Assembly (NCBI GenBank): GCA_947466555.1
Contig: CANIFK010000295.1
Span: 1-6,707 of the forward strand
From: Acidobacteriota bacterium
GTDB lineage: Bacteria; Acidobacteriota; Terriglobia; Bryobacterales; Bryobacteraceae
DNA length: 6,707 nt
Reading direction: 5' to 3'
Shown piece after piece: positions 1-5,055 of this stretch. The notes beneath the pieces are model-generated. The model did not search any database, was not told the DNA's origin, and worked only from the letters and a program-made list of their open reading frames with translations. The position numbers were made by a program, and so were the translations under genes. Position 1 is the stretch's first letter; each line of letters begins with the position of its first letter.

Positions 1-258
1 CGACTCGCCCTTGCTGACGCTGGAGCCGGAGGAGGCAATGGAAATCGTGTCGGCGCCCAGTCGTTTGGCGGCGATTTCAAAGCTGGTGCGGGTGCGGGTG
101 GAGTTCTCGAAAAAGAGATTCACCAGCATCTTGCCGCGCAGCGTGTCTAACTTTTTGAAGTCGCTGCCGCCGTGCGACTGAAACGTCTTGGCCCGGTTGA
201 GATACGCTTCGATCTCGCTCCGGTCCAATCCCTCGATGCCAAGCAGGCCTGTGCCCAT
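1..258 (-). CDS. pyrB: Aspartate carbamoyltransferase catalytic subunit, N-terminal part (cut by the window edge)
   Basis: PyrB condenses carbamoyl phosphate with L-aspartate to give N-carbamoyl-L-aspartate, the committed step of cytosolic pyrimidine synthesis. Only the first 86 codons lie in the window, and the frame stays open to base 1. The carbamoyl-phosphate loop STRTRTSF is at residues 53-60, inside the family context LFFENSTRTR. The second substrate loop, in which Ser and Lys reach the neighbouring subunit's active site, is seen as S80 and K83 just before the edge. This is the typical N-terminal half of the carbamoyl-phosphate domain of an ATCase catalytic chain of about 300 residues; the STRTR context followed by TSFE favours ATCase over ornithine carbamoyltransferase. 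The ATG at 258 is chosen because GAGG lies 6 bases upstream. It follows pyrR by 8 bp, so the two are surely cotranscribed. Confidence 0.93.
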   Translation of the reverse strand, partial: MGTGLLGIEGLDRSEIEAYLNRAKTFQSHGGSDFKKLDTLRGKMLVNLFFENSTRTRTSFEIAAKRLGADTISIASSGSSVSKGES

Positions 259-266
259 GCCGCGCC

Positions 267-821
267 TCAGTCCTCCACCTTTTCAACCAGCAGGACTTTT
301 TCCATCTGGTCGATCTCGTGGAATTTCACTTCGATAATTTCGTTGGCCGCCGTCTGGATCTTGCGGCCGATGTAGCGCGCCTCGATTGGCAGTTCGCGCC
401 AGCCGCGATCGATCAGTACCAGCAGTTGCACGCGCGCCGGCCGGCCGTGTTCAAACAGCGCGTCAAGCGCGGCGCGGATGGTGCGGCCGGTGTAGAGAAC
501 GTCGTCCATCAACACGACGTCCTTGCCGGTGACGTCGAACTGAATGTCGGTGGCGTTCAGTTGCGGCCGGTCGCCGACGGTGGAGAGATCGTCCCGGTAC
601 AGGTTGATGTCGAGCGTGCCGACGGGCACCTCCCGGCCTTCCAGGTCCTTGATCTTCGCGGCGAGGCGCGTAGCCATGGGGATTCCACGCCGCCGGATGC
701 CGATGAAGGCCAGCCGGTCATGGTCCTTGGTTTTCTCCAGAATCTCGTGCGCCAGGCGCACCAGCGTGCGATCAATTTCGCTCGCCGTCATCAATTGCGA
801 TTTCAAACGAGTAGTGCTCAT
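267..821 (-). CDS. pyrR: PyrR bifunctional pyr operon regulator / uracil phosphoribosyltransferase
   Basis: PyrR proteins sense UMP/UTP against PRPP and bind pyr mRNA to lower expression; many also convert uracil plus PRPP to UMP. The 184-residue product matches the usual length of about 180. The type I phosphoribosyltransferase PRPP loop is at residues 101-114 (DVVLMDDVLYTGRT), and PyrR-type stretches occur at 24-26 (AHE), 40-46 (IGIRRRG), 71-79 (DINLYRDDL) and 138-145 (DRGWRELP). The open frame extends to 860, but ATG 821 gives the family length and avoids a non-conserved 13-residue extension that would overlap the divergent gene; no strong Shine-Dalgarno sequence precedes it. It heads an operon with pyrB. 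Only 37 bp separate it from the divergent gene, so a classical PyrR attenuator does not fit upstream. Enzyme identity is secure; whether this copy regulates RNA is inferred from the family. Confidence 0.95.
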   Translation of the reverse strand: MSTTRLKSQLMTASEIDRTLVRLAHEILEKTKDHDRLAFIGIRRRGIPMATRLAAKIKDLEGREVPVGTLDINLYRDDLSTVGDRPQLNATDIQFDVTGKDVVLMDDVLYTGRTIRAALDALFEHGRPARVQLLVLIDRGWRELPIEARYIGRKIQTAANEIIEVKFHEIDQMEKVLLVEKVED

Positions 822-824
822 CTT

Positions 825-835
825 GTCTGCCAGAC
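825..835. repeat. Perfect 11-bp inverted repeat in the pyrR/DinB-like divergent gap
   Basis: GTCTG-C-CAGAC is a perfect dyad with a one-base centre, ending 4 bp before the pyrR start codon and overlapping the proposed plus-strand -35. Its position would suit an operator controlling both directions. As RNA it cannot fold well because the loop is too small. It could be chance, since short dyads are common. Confidence 0.3.
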
Positions 836-846
836 TTTTCGAAGCG

Positions 847-853
847 TAACATA
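847..853. promoter_or_regulatory. Candidate shared divergent -10 element between pyrR and the DinB-like gene
   Basis: TAACATA reads as TAACAT (847-852) on the plus strand and TATGTT (853-848) on the minus strand. Each matches the sigma-70 -10 consensus at 4 of 6 positions, including the key T1, A2 and T6. The plus-strand version has a -35-like TTGTCT at 823-828 with an 18-bp spacer. The plus transcript would start at about 859, the ATG itself; the minus transcript at about 841, leaving a leader of roughly 20 nt for pyrR. No minus-strand -35 was found. This is motif matching only. Confidence 0.3.
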
Positions 854-858
854 GCCAC

Positions 859-1326
859 ATGCCGCCGCCTATCCCCGAAAGAGAGTATTTTCTGAATCTG
901 CTCGACGAGGCCTACGAAAAGCAGGCCTGGCATGGGCCGAATTTACGGAGTTCTTTACGTGGCGTGAGTGCGAAAACCGCCGCCTGGCGGCCCACCGCGG
1001 CGCGGCACAATATATGGGAACTGGCGGTGCACGCGGCGTATTGGAAGTACACCGTGCGGCGCCGGATTACCGCCGACAAGCGCGGTTCGTTTGCGTTGGA
1101 GGGCTCCGACTGGTTCCTGCGCCCACAGGCGGCGAGTGAAGAGGCCTGGAAGGCAGATCTGGGGTTGTTGGCCACGGAGCATCGCCTGTTGCGCGAGGCT
1201 GTGTTGAAGCTGCCGCCGTTGGCGTTCACCGAAAAGGCGGCGCGCAACATCCAGGGGGCGGCGATGCACGACGTCTATCACGCCGGCCAGATCACGCTCA
1301 TCAAGCGTCTGGCGCCGGAAGACTAG
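859..1326 (+). CDS. DinB/YfiT-like four-helix-bundle protein, putative metal-dependent
   Basis: The 155-residue product fits the DinB/YfiT superfamily, small helical-bundle proteins that bind a divalent metal through three histidines. Some members are thiol transferases; most have no known reaction. The expected ligands are visible: H58 in the helix ELAVHAAYW and an HxxxH pair H137/H141 in HDVYHAGQ near the C-terminus, the usual DinB signature that the second helix supplies. It has no signal peptide, so it is cytosolic. The ATG at 859 is the first in frame and lacks a Shine-Dalgarno sequence, and the proposed -10 at 847-852 would make the mRNA leaderless. It diverges from pyrR and converges on the next gene, so it appears to be a single-gene unit. 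A role in stress or thiol chemistry is a guess from the family; substrate unknown. Confidence 0.8.
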   Translation: MPPPIPEREYFLNLLDEAYEKQAWHGPNLRSSLRGVSAKTAAWRPTAARHNIWELAVHAAYWKYTVRRRITADKRGSFALEGSDWFLRPQAASEEAWKADLGLLATEHRLLREAVLKLPPLAFTEKAARNIQGAAMHDVYHAGQITLIKRLAPED

Positions 1327-1646
1327 AACCGCTTCATCCGTCCGCGGATCTTTTTGCTGAGCTTTTCGATGTCGTCCAGTTTCTTCAGCGTCCCCACGGA
1401 GAGCACGTGCCGGTCGTTTTTCTCCATGTCAATTTTCACGTCCTCGATCAGCTTGCGCATTGTGTCGACGTCTTTCATCGACGCCTCGTGTTCGGCCTTC
1501 AGAATCATCTCCGTCCGGTTTCGGCCGTCGGGAGTGCGAAGGATCTCCGAACTATCCATGCGCCCGTTCGCCGGGCGTTCCAGCGGCGGCGCCTGCGCGA
1601 GCAGGCAGGCACAAACTACCGGTAAATAGAAGGCTGGCCGGGTCAT
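1323..1646 (-). CDS. Small secreted protein of unknown function
   Basis: I do not recognise a named family. The 107-residue product begins with a signal-like segment (TRP then a hydrophobic run at residues 5-19), so export through Sec is likely; the cleavage site is unclear because AQA is followed by proline. Residues 20-45 are polar and probably flexible. Residues 46-107 are charged and probably helical, with heptad-like hydrophobics (MILKAEHEASMKDV, KLIEDVKI, LKKLDDIEKL) and a very basic tail KKIRGRMKRF, suggesting a short coiled coil or a surface-binding peptide. ATG 1646 is preferred over ATG 1658 because it puts the signal peptide at the N-terminus with one Arg; neither has a clear Shine-Dalgarno sequence. 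Its stop codon shares CTAG with the converging gene. That it is a real gene is supported by the signal peptide and the close fit between its neighbours. Confidence 0.72.
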   Translation of the reverse strand: MTRPAFYLPVVCACLLAQAPPLERPANGRMDSSEILRTPDGRNRTEMILKAEHEASMKDVDTMRKLIEDVKIDMEKNDRHVLSVGTLKKLDDIEKLSKKIRGRMKRF

Positions 1647-1652
1647 GACTGC

Positions 1653-1659
1653 TATCATA
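1653..1659. promoter_or_regulatory. Candidate bidirectional -10 element between hom and the small secreted protein gene
   Basis: TATCATA contains TATCAT (1653-1658) on the plus strand and TATGAT (1659-1654) on the minus strand, each 5 of 6 against TATAAT. The plus-strand copy is preceded by TGC, giving an extended -10 (TGnTATCAT), which would compensate for the absent -35. Transcription 7 bases past each box would start at about 1665-1667 for hom (ATG 1667) and 1646-1647 for the minus gene (ATG 1646), so both mRNAs would be leaderless or nearly so. Neither gene has a Shine-Dalgarno sequence, which agrees with this. Confidence 0.45.
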
Positions 1660-1669
1660 ACGGGTTATG
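1656..1669. repeat. 14-bp inverted repeat spanning the hom start codon
   Basis: CATAAC-GG-GTTATG is a perfect 6+6 dyad with a 2-bp centre. Its right end is the ATG of hom and its left end is an ATG (minus strand, 1658) 12 bases upstream of the chosen start of the divergent gene. It overlaps the shared -10 box, so it could be an operator, or simply a by-product of two opposed A/T-rich start regions. Confidence 0.35.
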
Positions 1670-2971
1670 GCAGAAGTACGGCTGGGCATCATTGGCCTTG
1701 GTAACGTCGGGTCTGGAACGCTTTCCATTCTGGCGGAAAACGGGGCCCAAATCGCCGAAAAACTCGGCTTCCCGCTGCGCGTTGTCGCTGTGTGCGCGCG
1801 TCAGCTTTCGAACAAGAAGATCCCCGATGGATTGCAGGGAGCGCTGCAAACGACGGACTGGCGTGAAGTCGTCAACCATCCCGAAGTGGACGTCGTGGCC
1901 GAACTGGTCGGTGGCACGACGATAGCCCGCGAGATTGTCGAAACGGCCCTGGAAAACGGTAAGTCCGTGGTGACCGCGAACAAAGAACTGATGGCTCTTT
2001 GCGGTCCCGAACTGTGGGACAAGGCGATTCAGAAAGGTGTCAACCTTGCCATGGAAGCCTCCGTCGCCGGCGGCATTCCGATTCACACCGTCCTGCGCGA
2101 AGGCATCTCCGGCGATCGGATCGTCGCACTGCTCGGCATTCTGAACGGCACCAGTAACTACATCCTCACCGAGGTGGAGAAGTCCGGCGCGGCCTTCGGC
2201 GACGTCCTGGCTGAAGCCCAGAAACTCGGCTATGCCGAAGCCGATCCCACCGCCGACGTTGATGGCTTCGACGCCCGGTCGAAACTGGCGATTCTCTCCG
2301 CGCTCGCCTTCGGGCAGAAGATCCAAGCCGGTGACATCTTTACGCAAGGGATCCGGCGAATCACCCCGATCGATTTCCAATACGCTCACACGCTGAAGCA
2401 CACGATTCGTCTGGTCTGCGCCGCGCGCCAGACGGCGGAAGGATTGATCCTCTCCGTGCGTCCCGCGTTGATTCCGCAGTCGACGATACTGGCCGGTGTC
2501 CAGGGCGCCTATAACGCCATCTGGGTGCGCGGTAAGTATGGCCAGGATACGTTCTACTACGGCCGCGGCGCGGGTCCGGAGCCGACCGGTGTCGCCGTGG
2601 TCAGCGATCTGATGCGCGTGGCCCGCGAGATCCGTTCTGGCAGCCCGGAGCGCGTCTCGCCCTTTGCCCACGAACAGTTGGCCGAGTTCCGTCCCGTCTC
2701 CGTTCTGGTCCAGAAGCGGGCGTATTATCTTCGCTTCCGCGTGCACGATCGGCCCGGCATCATCGCCGCGCTGGCGGGCATTCTGGCTGAGAAAAACATC
2801 AGCCTGGATGCAGTCCTGCAATTGCCCGGCGACAACAAGACCTCGCTTCCCTTCGTCATCACAGTCGAACCGTCCACGGAGAACGCCGTGCAGGACGCCG
2901 TTGAAGCCATGAACCGGCTCGACTTTATGGCCGAACCGGCTCTCGCCCTGCCCATGGAGACATCGCTATGA
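1667..2971 (+). CDS. hom: Homoserine dehydrogenase with C-terminal ACT domain
   Basis: Hom reduces L-aspartate 4-semialdehyde to L-homoserine with NAD(P)H, the branch point to threonine and methionine. The 434-residue protein is the common monofunctional length. The Rossmann motif GLGNVG is at residues 10-15, TANKEL with the conserved lysine K106 at 103-108, and the homoserine dehydrogenase signature at about 184-206. By alignment with the yeast enzyme, E191, D202 and K206 occupy the catalytic/substrate positions with identical spacing. GTSNY at 161-165 is also typical. An ACT regulatory domain covers about 352-428 (YYLRFRVHDRPGIIAALAGIL), implying threonine feedback. There is no aspartokinase fusion. 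ATG 1667 starts the Rossmann strand at the usual distance; no ribosome site precedes it, and the extended -10 at 1653-1658 suggests a leaderless mRNA. It overlaps the next gene by ATGA. Confidence 0.97.
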   Translation: MAEVRLGIIGLGNVGSGTLSILAENGAQIAEKLGFPLRVVAVCARQLSNKKIPDGLQGALQTTDWREVVNHPEVDVVAELVGGTTIAREIVETALENGKSVVTANKELMALCGPELWDKAIQKGVNLAMEASVAGGIPIHTVLREGISGDRIVALLGILNGTSNYILTEVEKSGAAFGDVLAEAQKLGYAEADPTADVDGFDARSKLAILSALAFGQKIQAGDIFTQGIRRITPIDFQYAHTLKHTIRLVCAARQTAEGLILSVRPALIPQSTILAGVQGAYNAIWVRGKYGQDTFYYGRGAGPEPTGVAVVSDLMRVAREIRSGSPERVSPFAHEQLAEFRPVSVLVQKRAYYLRFRVHDRPGIIAALAGILAEKNISLDAVLQLPGDNKTSLPFVITVEPSTENAVQDAVEAMNRLDFMAEPALALPMETSL

Positions 2972-3639
2972 AACTGCTGATTGGTACCCTCGCCGCCGTC
3001 TGCGCCTTTGGCCAGGCGGCTGCCGAGGCCAACAAGAGCTATCAGTCGCCCGATGGCCGCCAGCGCATGGTGGAGACGCTCACCGGTGAACATCGCGATG
3101 CTCGGCAGAAGCCGAAGGAACTGATCGCCGCATTGGGCATCAAACCCGGTATGCGCGTGGCCGACATTGGCACCGGCCCTGGGTATCTGGTCCCCTACCT
3201 ATGCCAGGCGGTCACCGGCAGCGGCGCTGTCTACGCCGAAGACATTTTCCCCGACTTCCTCGCCAAGGCCAAGGAACGCGCGGAGAACAACGAATGCTCG
3301 CACTCGTTCTTCATCCTGGGCGATGAAAAATCGCCGAAGCTGGAAGCCAACTCGGTCGACCTCGCCCTCATCCTCGATGCTTATCATCACTTCGACTATC
3401 CCGAATCGATGCTGGCCGGCATCCGCCAAGCTCTACGTGCCAAAGGCCGCCTGGCCATCGTCGACTACTACAAGCGCCGAGGCGCCATGTCGAATGCCAA
3501 CCCGGATTTTGCTATCGGACACGTGCGGCTCGACGATGCCGCCGTCGTGAAAGAAGTCGAAGCCAACGGCTTCAAACTGATCTCGAATAAGCCATTTTTG
3601 CCAGGAAGTCAGTACATGGCTATATTTGAGAAGAAGTGA
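2968..3639 (+). CDS. Exported class I SAM-dependent methyltransferase-like protein
   Basis: The 223-residue product has a class I methyltransferase fold. Motif I is VADIGTGPGYL (residues 64-74, glycine-rich SAM loop), the acidic end of strand 2 is E91/D92 in VYAEDIFP, motif II is SVDLALILDAYHHF (129-142), and a later strand carries GRLAIVDYY (160-168). The substrate is not deducible. Unusually, residues 1-20 (MKLLIGTLAAVCAFGQAAAE) look like a Sec signal peptide with alanine-rich cleavage sites near 18-20, which would place the enzyme outside the cytoplasm, away from SAM. Starting instead at M34 would remove the signal but lacks a ribosome site. ATG 2968 has GGAG at 2956-2959 with 8-base spacing, and overlaps the hom stop by ATGA, so translation is coupled to hom. 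Proteins of this type with a leader occur in other bacteria; the function remains unknown. Confidence 0.85.
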   Translation: MKLLIGTLAAVCAFGQAAAEANKSYQSPDGRQRMVETLTGEHRDARQKPKELIAALGIKPGMRVADIGTGPGYLVPYLCQAVTGSGAVYAEDIFPDFLAKAKERAENNECSHSFFILGDEKSPKLEANSVDLALILDAYHHFDYPESMLAGIRQALRAKGRLAIVDYYKRRGAMSNANPDFAIGHVRLDDAAVVKEVEANGFKLISNKPFLPGSQYMAIFEKK

Positions 3640-3665
3640 TGTGCTAACCTTTCAAAAGACCCACT

Positions 3666-3671
3666 CATAAT
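3666..3671 (+). promoter_or_regulatory. Possible -10 element for the tRNA-Ser gene
   Basis: CATAAT matches the -10 consensus at 5 of 6 positions and ends 5 bases before the tRNA 5' end. No convincing -35 lies 16-18 bases upstream. Transcription would start almost at the mature 5' end, leaving little or no leader for RNase P, so either this is not the promoter or the tRNA is also transcribed by read-through from the upstream genes. Confidence 0.25.
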
Positions 3672-3676
3672 CTCGC

Positions 3677-3770
<94 letters not shown>

Positions 3771-3771
3771 C

Positions 3772-3787
3772 GCCTTCGGGCTCCTCT
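3772..3787 (+). terminator. Weak hairpin after tRNA-Ser, possible terminator
   Basis: GCC-TTCG-GGC forms a 3-bp stem with a stable UUCG tetraloop directly after the tRNA, followed by a pyrimidine-rich tail TCCTCTTCT that is not a true T run. It is short for an intrinsic terminator. It could instead be a processing signal or chance. Confidence 0.2.
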
Positions 3788-3816
3788 TCTAGGATTTGTG
3801 CTCCAAAACTCAGCTT

Positions 3817-3832
3817 CTGACTGCGGAGTCAG
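3817..3832. promoter_or_regulatory. Perfect 16-bp inverted repeat upstream of the efflux operon, candidate operator
   Basis: CTGACT-GCGG-AGTCAG is a 6+6 dyad with a 4-base centre, 35 bp before the adaptor start codon and 48 bp after the tRNA. No T run follows, so it is a poor intrinsic terminator. RND efflux operons are often controlled by a TetR- or MarR-type repressor binding such a dyad at the promoter, but no regulator gene is in the window. The rest of the gap 3769-3867 shows no clear promoter or gene. Confidence 0.35.
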
Positions 3833-3867
3833 TGCGCTGGGTGTGAGAGAATGCATCCACAAGCTGT

Positions 3868-5055
3868 ATGCGTCTGTCTCCCATCCCCATCGCCCTTCTG
3901 GTCTTCGCCGTTGGCTGTTCCGGACCCTATTCCGCCGACAAAGTCGCCGCCAAAGAAACCCCCGTTCCTGAAGTCAGCATCATTCCCGTTGTCAGAATTT
4001 CGCTTCCCGAAACCGTCACCGCCAACGGAGAGCTCTTTGCCGAAGAGTCCACCAACGTCACCAACAAAGTCCCGGGGCGTATCGCCAAAATGTATGTGGA
4101 CCTTGGCAGTGTAGTAAAGCAGGGCGATGTCCTCGCGGAGTTGGAAACGGACGACTATAGCTTTCGCGTTCAGCAGACTGAGGCGCTGGTGGATCAGATC
4201 CGGGCACGCCTGGGTCTGTTGAACAAGAAGACCGACGACGTCGTGCCCGAGCAGGTTGCGGTTGTCAAGGAAGCCGACGCCGCGTTGCGCGAAGCCCGCT
4301 TCATTCTCGACACAACGGGCCGGCTAGCTAAGGACGGCGTTGTCTCTCGCATTGAGCTGGAGAAGGCCACCGTTCGCACCCAGGGCATCGAAGCCCGTTA
4401 CCAGGCCGCGATCAGTGAGGTGATGCAATTGCGCTCCCAGCTAAGCGAACGGCGCGCGCAGCTGGCCCTCGCGCGGCAGCAACTGGGCGACACGACGATT
4501 CGCGCCCCCTTCGCCGGCGCCATCACCCGCCGCCAATCTTCGATGGGTGAGTTCCTTCCCGTCAACGCGCCTGTCGTCACGCTGGTCCGCCAGAACCCAC
4601 TTCGCGTCCGGCTCGGCGTCCCGGAGCGCCAGGCGGCCCGCATCCGTCAAGGGCAGCCGATTGAGATTCGCCTGGAGGGCGTCACAGAGCGCTTCAGCGG
4701 CCGGGTTGTCCGGCTGAGCCCCGCCATCGACGCCCAGAACCGTTCTCTCGTTATCGAAGGCGAAATTCCCAACCCCACCGGCAAGCTTCGGCCCGGTTCG
4801 TTCGTCGAAGGATCTATCGTCGTAGACTCTACCGCCACAGGCTTCTCCGTGCCCGAGTCCGCCGTTGCCGGCTTTGCGGGCATCGACCGCACGTTCATCG
4901 TGAACAATGGTGTCTTGGAAGACCGCATCGTAAAGACTGGCCGGCACCTGCCCGACGCCCGGATTGAAATTGTGGACGGTTTGAAAGAAGGGGATCAGGT
5001 TGTGGCCAAGGCCGGCGACCGTATGGCCAAAGGGCAGAAGGTTCGGGTTCGCTAG
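3868..5055 (+). CDS. RND efflux membrane fusion protein (periplasmic adaptor lipoprotein)
   Basis: The adaptor (HlyD/AcrA type) bridges an inner-membrane RND pump and an outer-membrane channel. The 395-residue protein starts with a lipoprotein signal: the hydrophobic run IPIALLVFAVG ends at C17, matching a loose lipobox (AVGC), so the mature protein is probably lipid-anchored in the inner membrane. The order is typical. The first half of the lipoyl domain is at about 65-95 (GRIAKMYVDLGSVVKQGDVL). A helical hairpin of about 100 residues follows (98-205, rich in Ala, Leu, Arg, Gln), then the second lipoyl half at 206-240 (LGDTTIRAPFAGAIT), a beta barrel at about 243-318 and a membrane-proximal domain to the end (AVAGFAGIDRTFIVNNG). 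ATG 3868 is the first start after an in-frame TGA at 3844 and gives the lipobox; the nearest purine run is 17 bases away, too far for a normal ribosome site. Its TAG abuts the permease ATG. Confidence 0.93.
   Translation: MRLSPIPIALLVFAVGCSGPYSADKVAAKETPVPEVSIIPVVRISLPETVTANGELFAEESTNVTNKVPGRIAKMYVDLGSVVKQGDVLAELETDDYSFRVQQTEALVDQIRARLGLLNKKTDDVVPEQVAVVKEADAALREARFILDTTGRLAKDGVVSRIELEKATVRTQGIEARYQAAISEVMQLRSQLSERRAQLALARQQLGDTTIRAPFAGAITRRQSSMGEFLPVNAPVVTLVRQNPLRVRLGVPERQAARIRQGQPIEIRLEGVTERFSGRVVRLSPAIDAQNRSLVIEGEIPNPTGKLRPGSFVEGSIVVDSTATGFSVPESAVAGFAGIDRTFIVNNGVLEDRIVKTGRHLPDARIEIVDGLKEGDQVVAKAGDRMAKGQKVRVR

Noticed and set aside
318..854. 178-codon plus-strand frame opposite pyrR
   Set aside because: It is the antisense of a clearly conserved PyrR gene, with no independent evidence of coding.
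822..860. Earlier ATG for pyrR at 860, adding 13 residues
   Set aside because: It would overlap the start of the divergent gene (CATG at 858-861), exceed the family length, and the added residues look unlike PyrR N-termini.
1655..2821. Long 388-codon minus-strand frame opposite hom
   Set aside because: It is the antisense of a certain gene; GC-rich codon use in hom leaves few stops on the other strand. It is rich in Gly/Arg/Asp with no domain pattern.
3851..4114. Plus-strand 87-codon frame starting at ATG 3851, rich in Pro and Ser
   Set aside because: It runs out of frame through the adaptor's signal and first lipoyl half; the repetitive PPTKSPPKKPP-type composition reflects frame-shifted codons.
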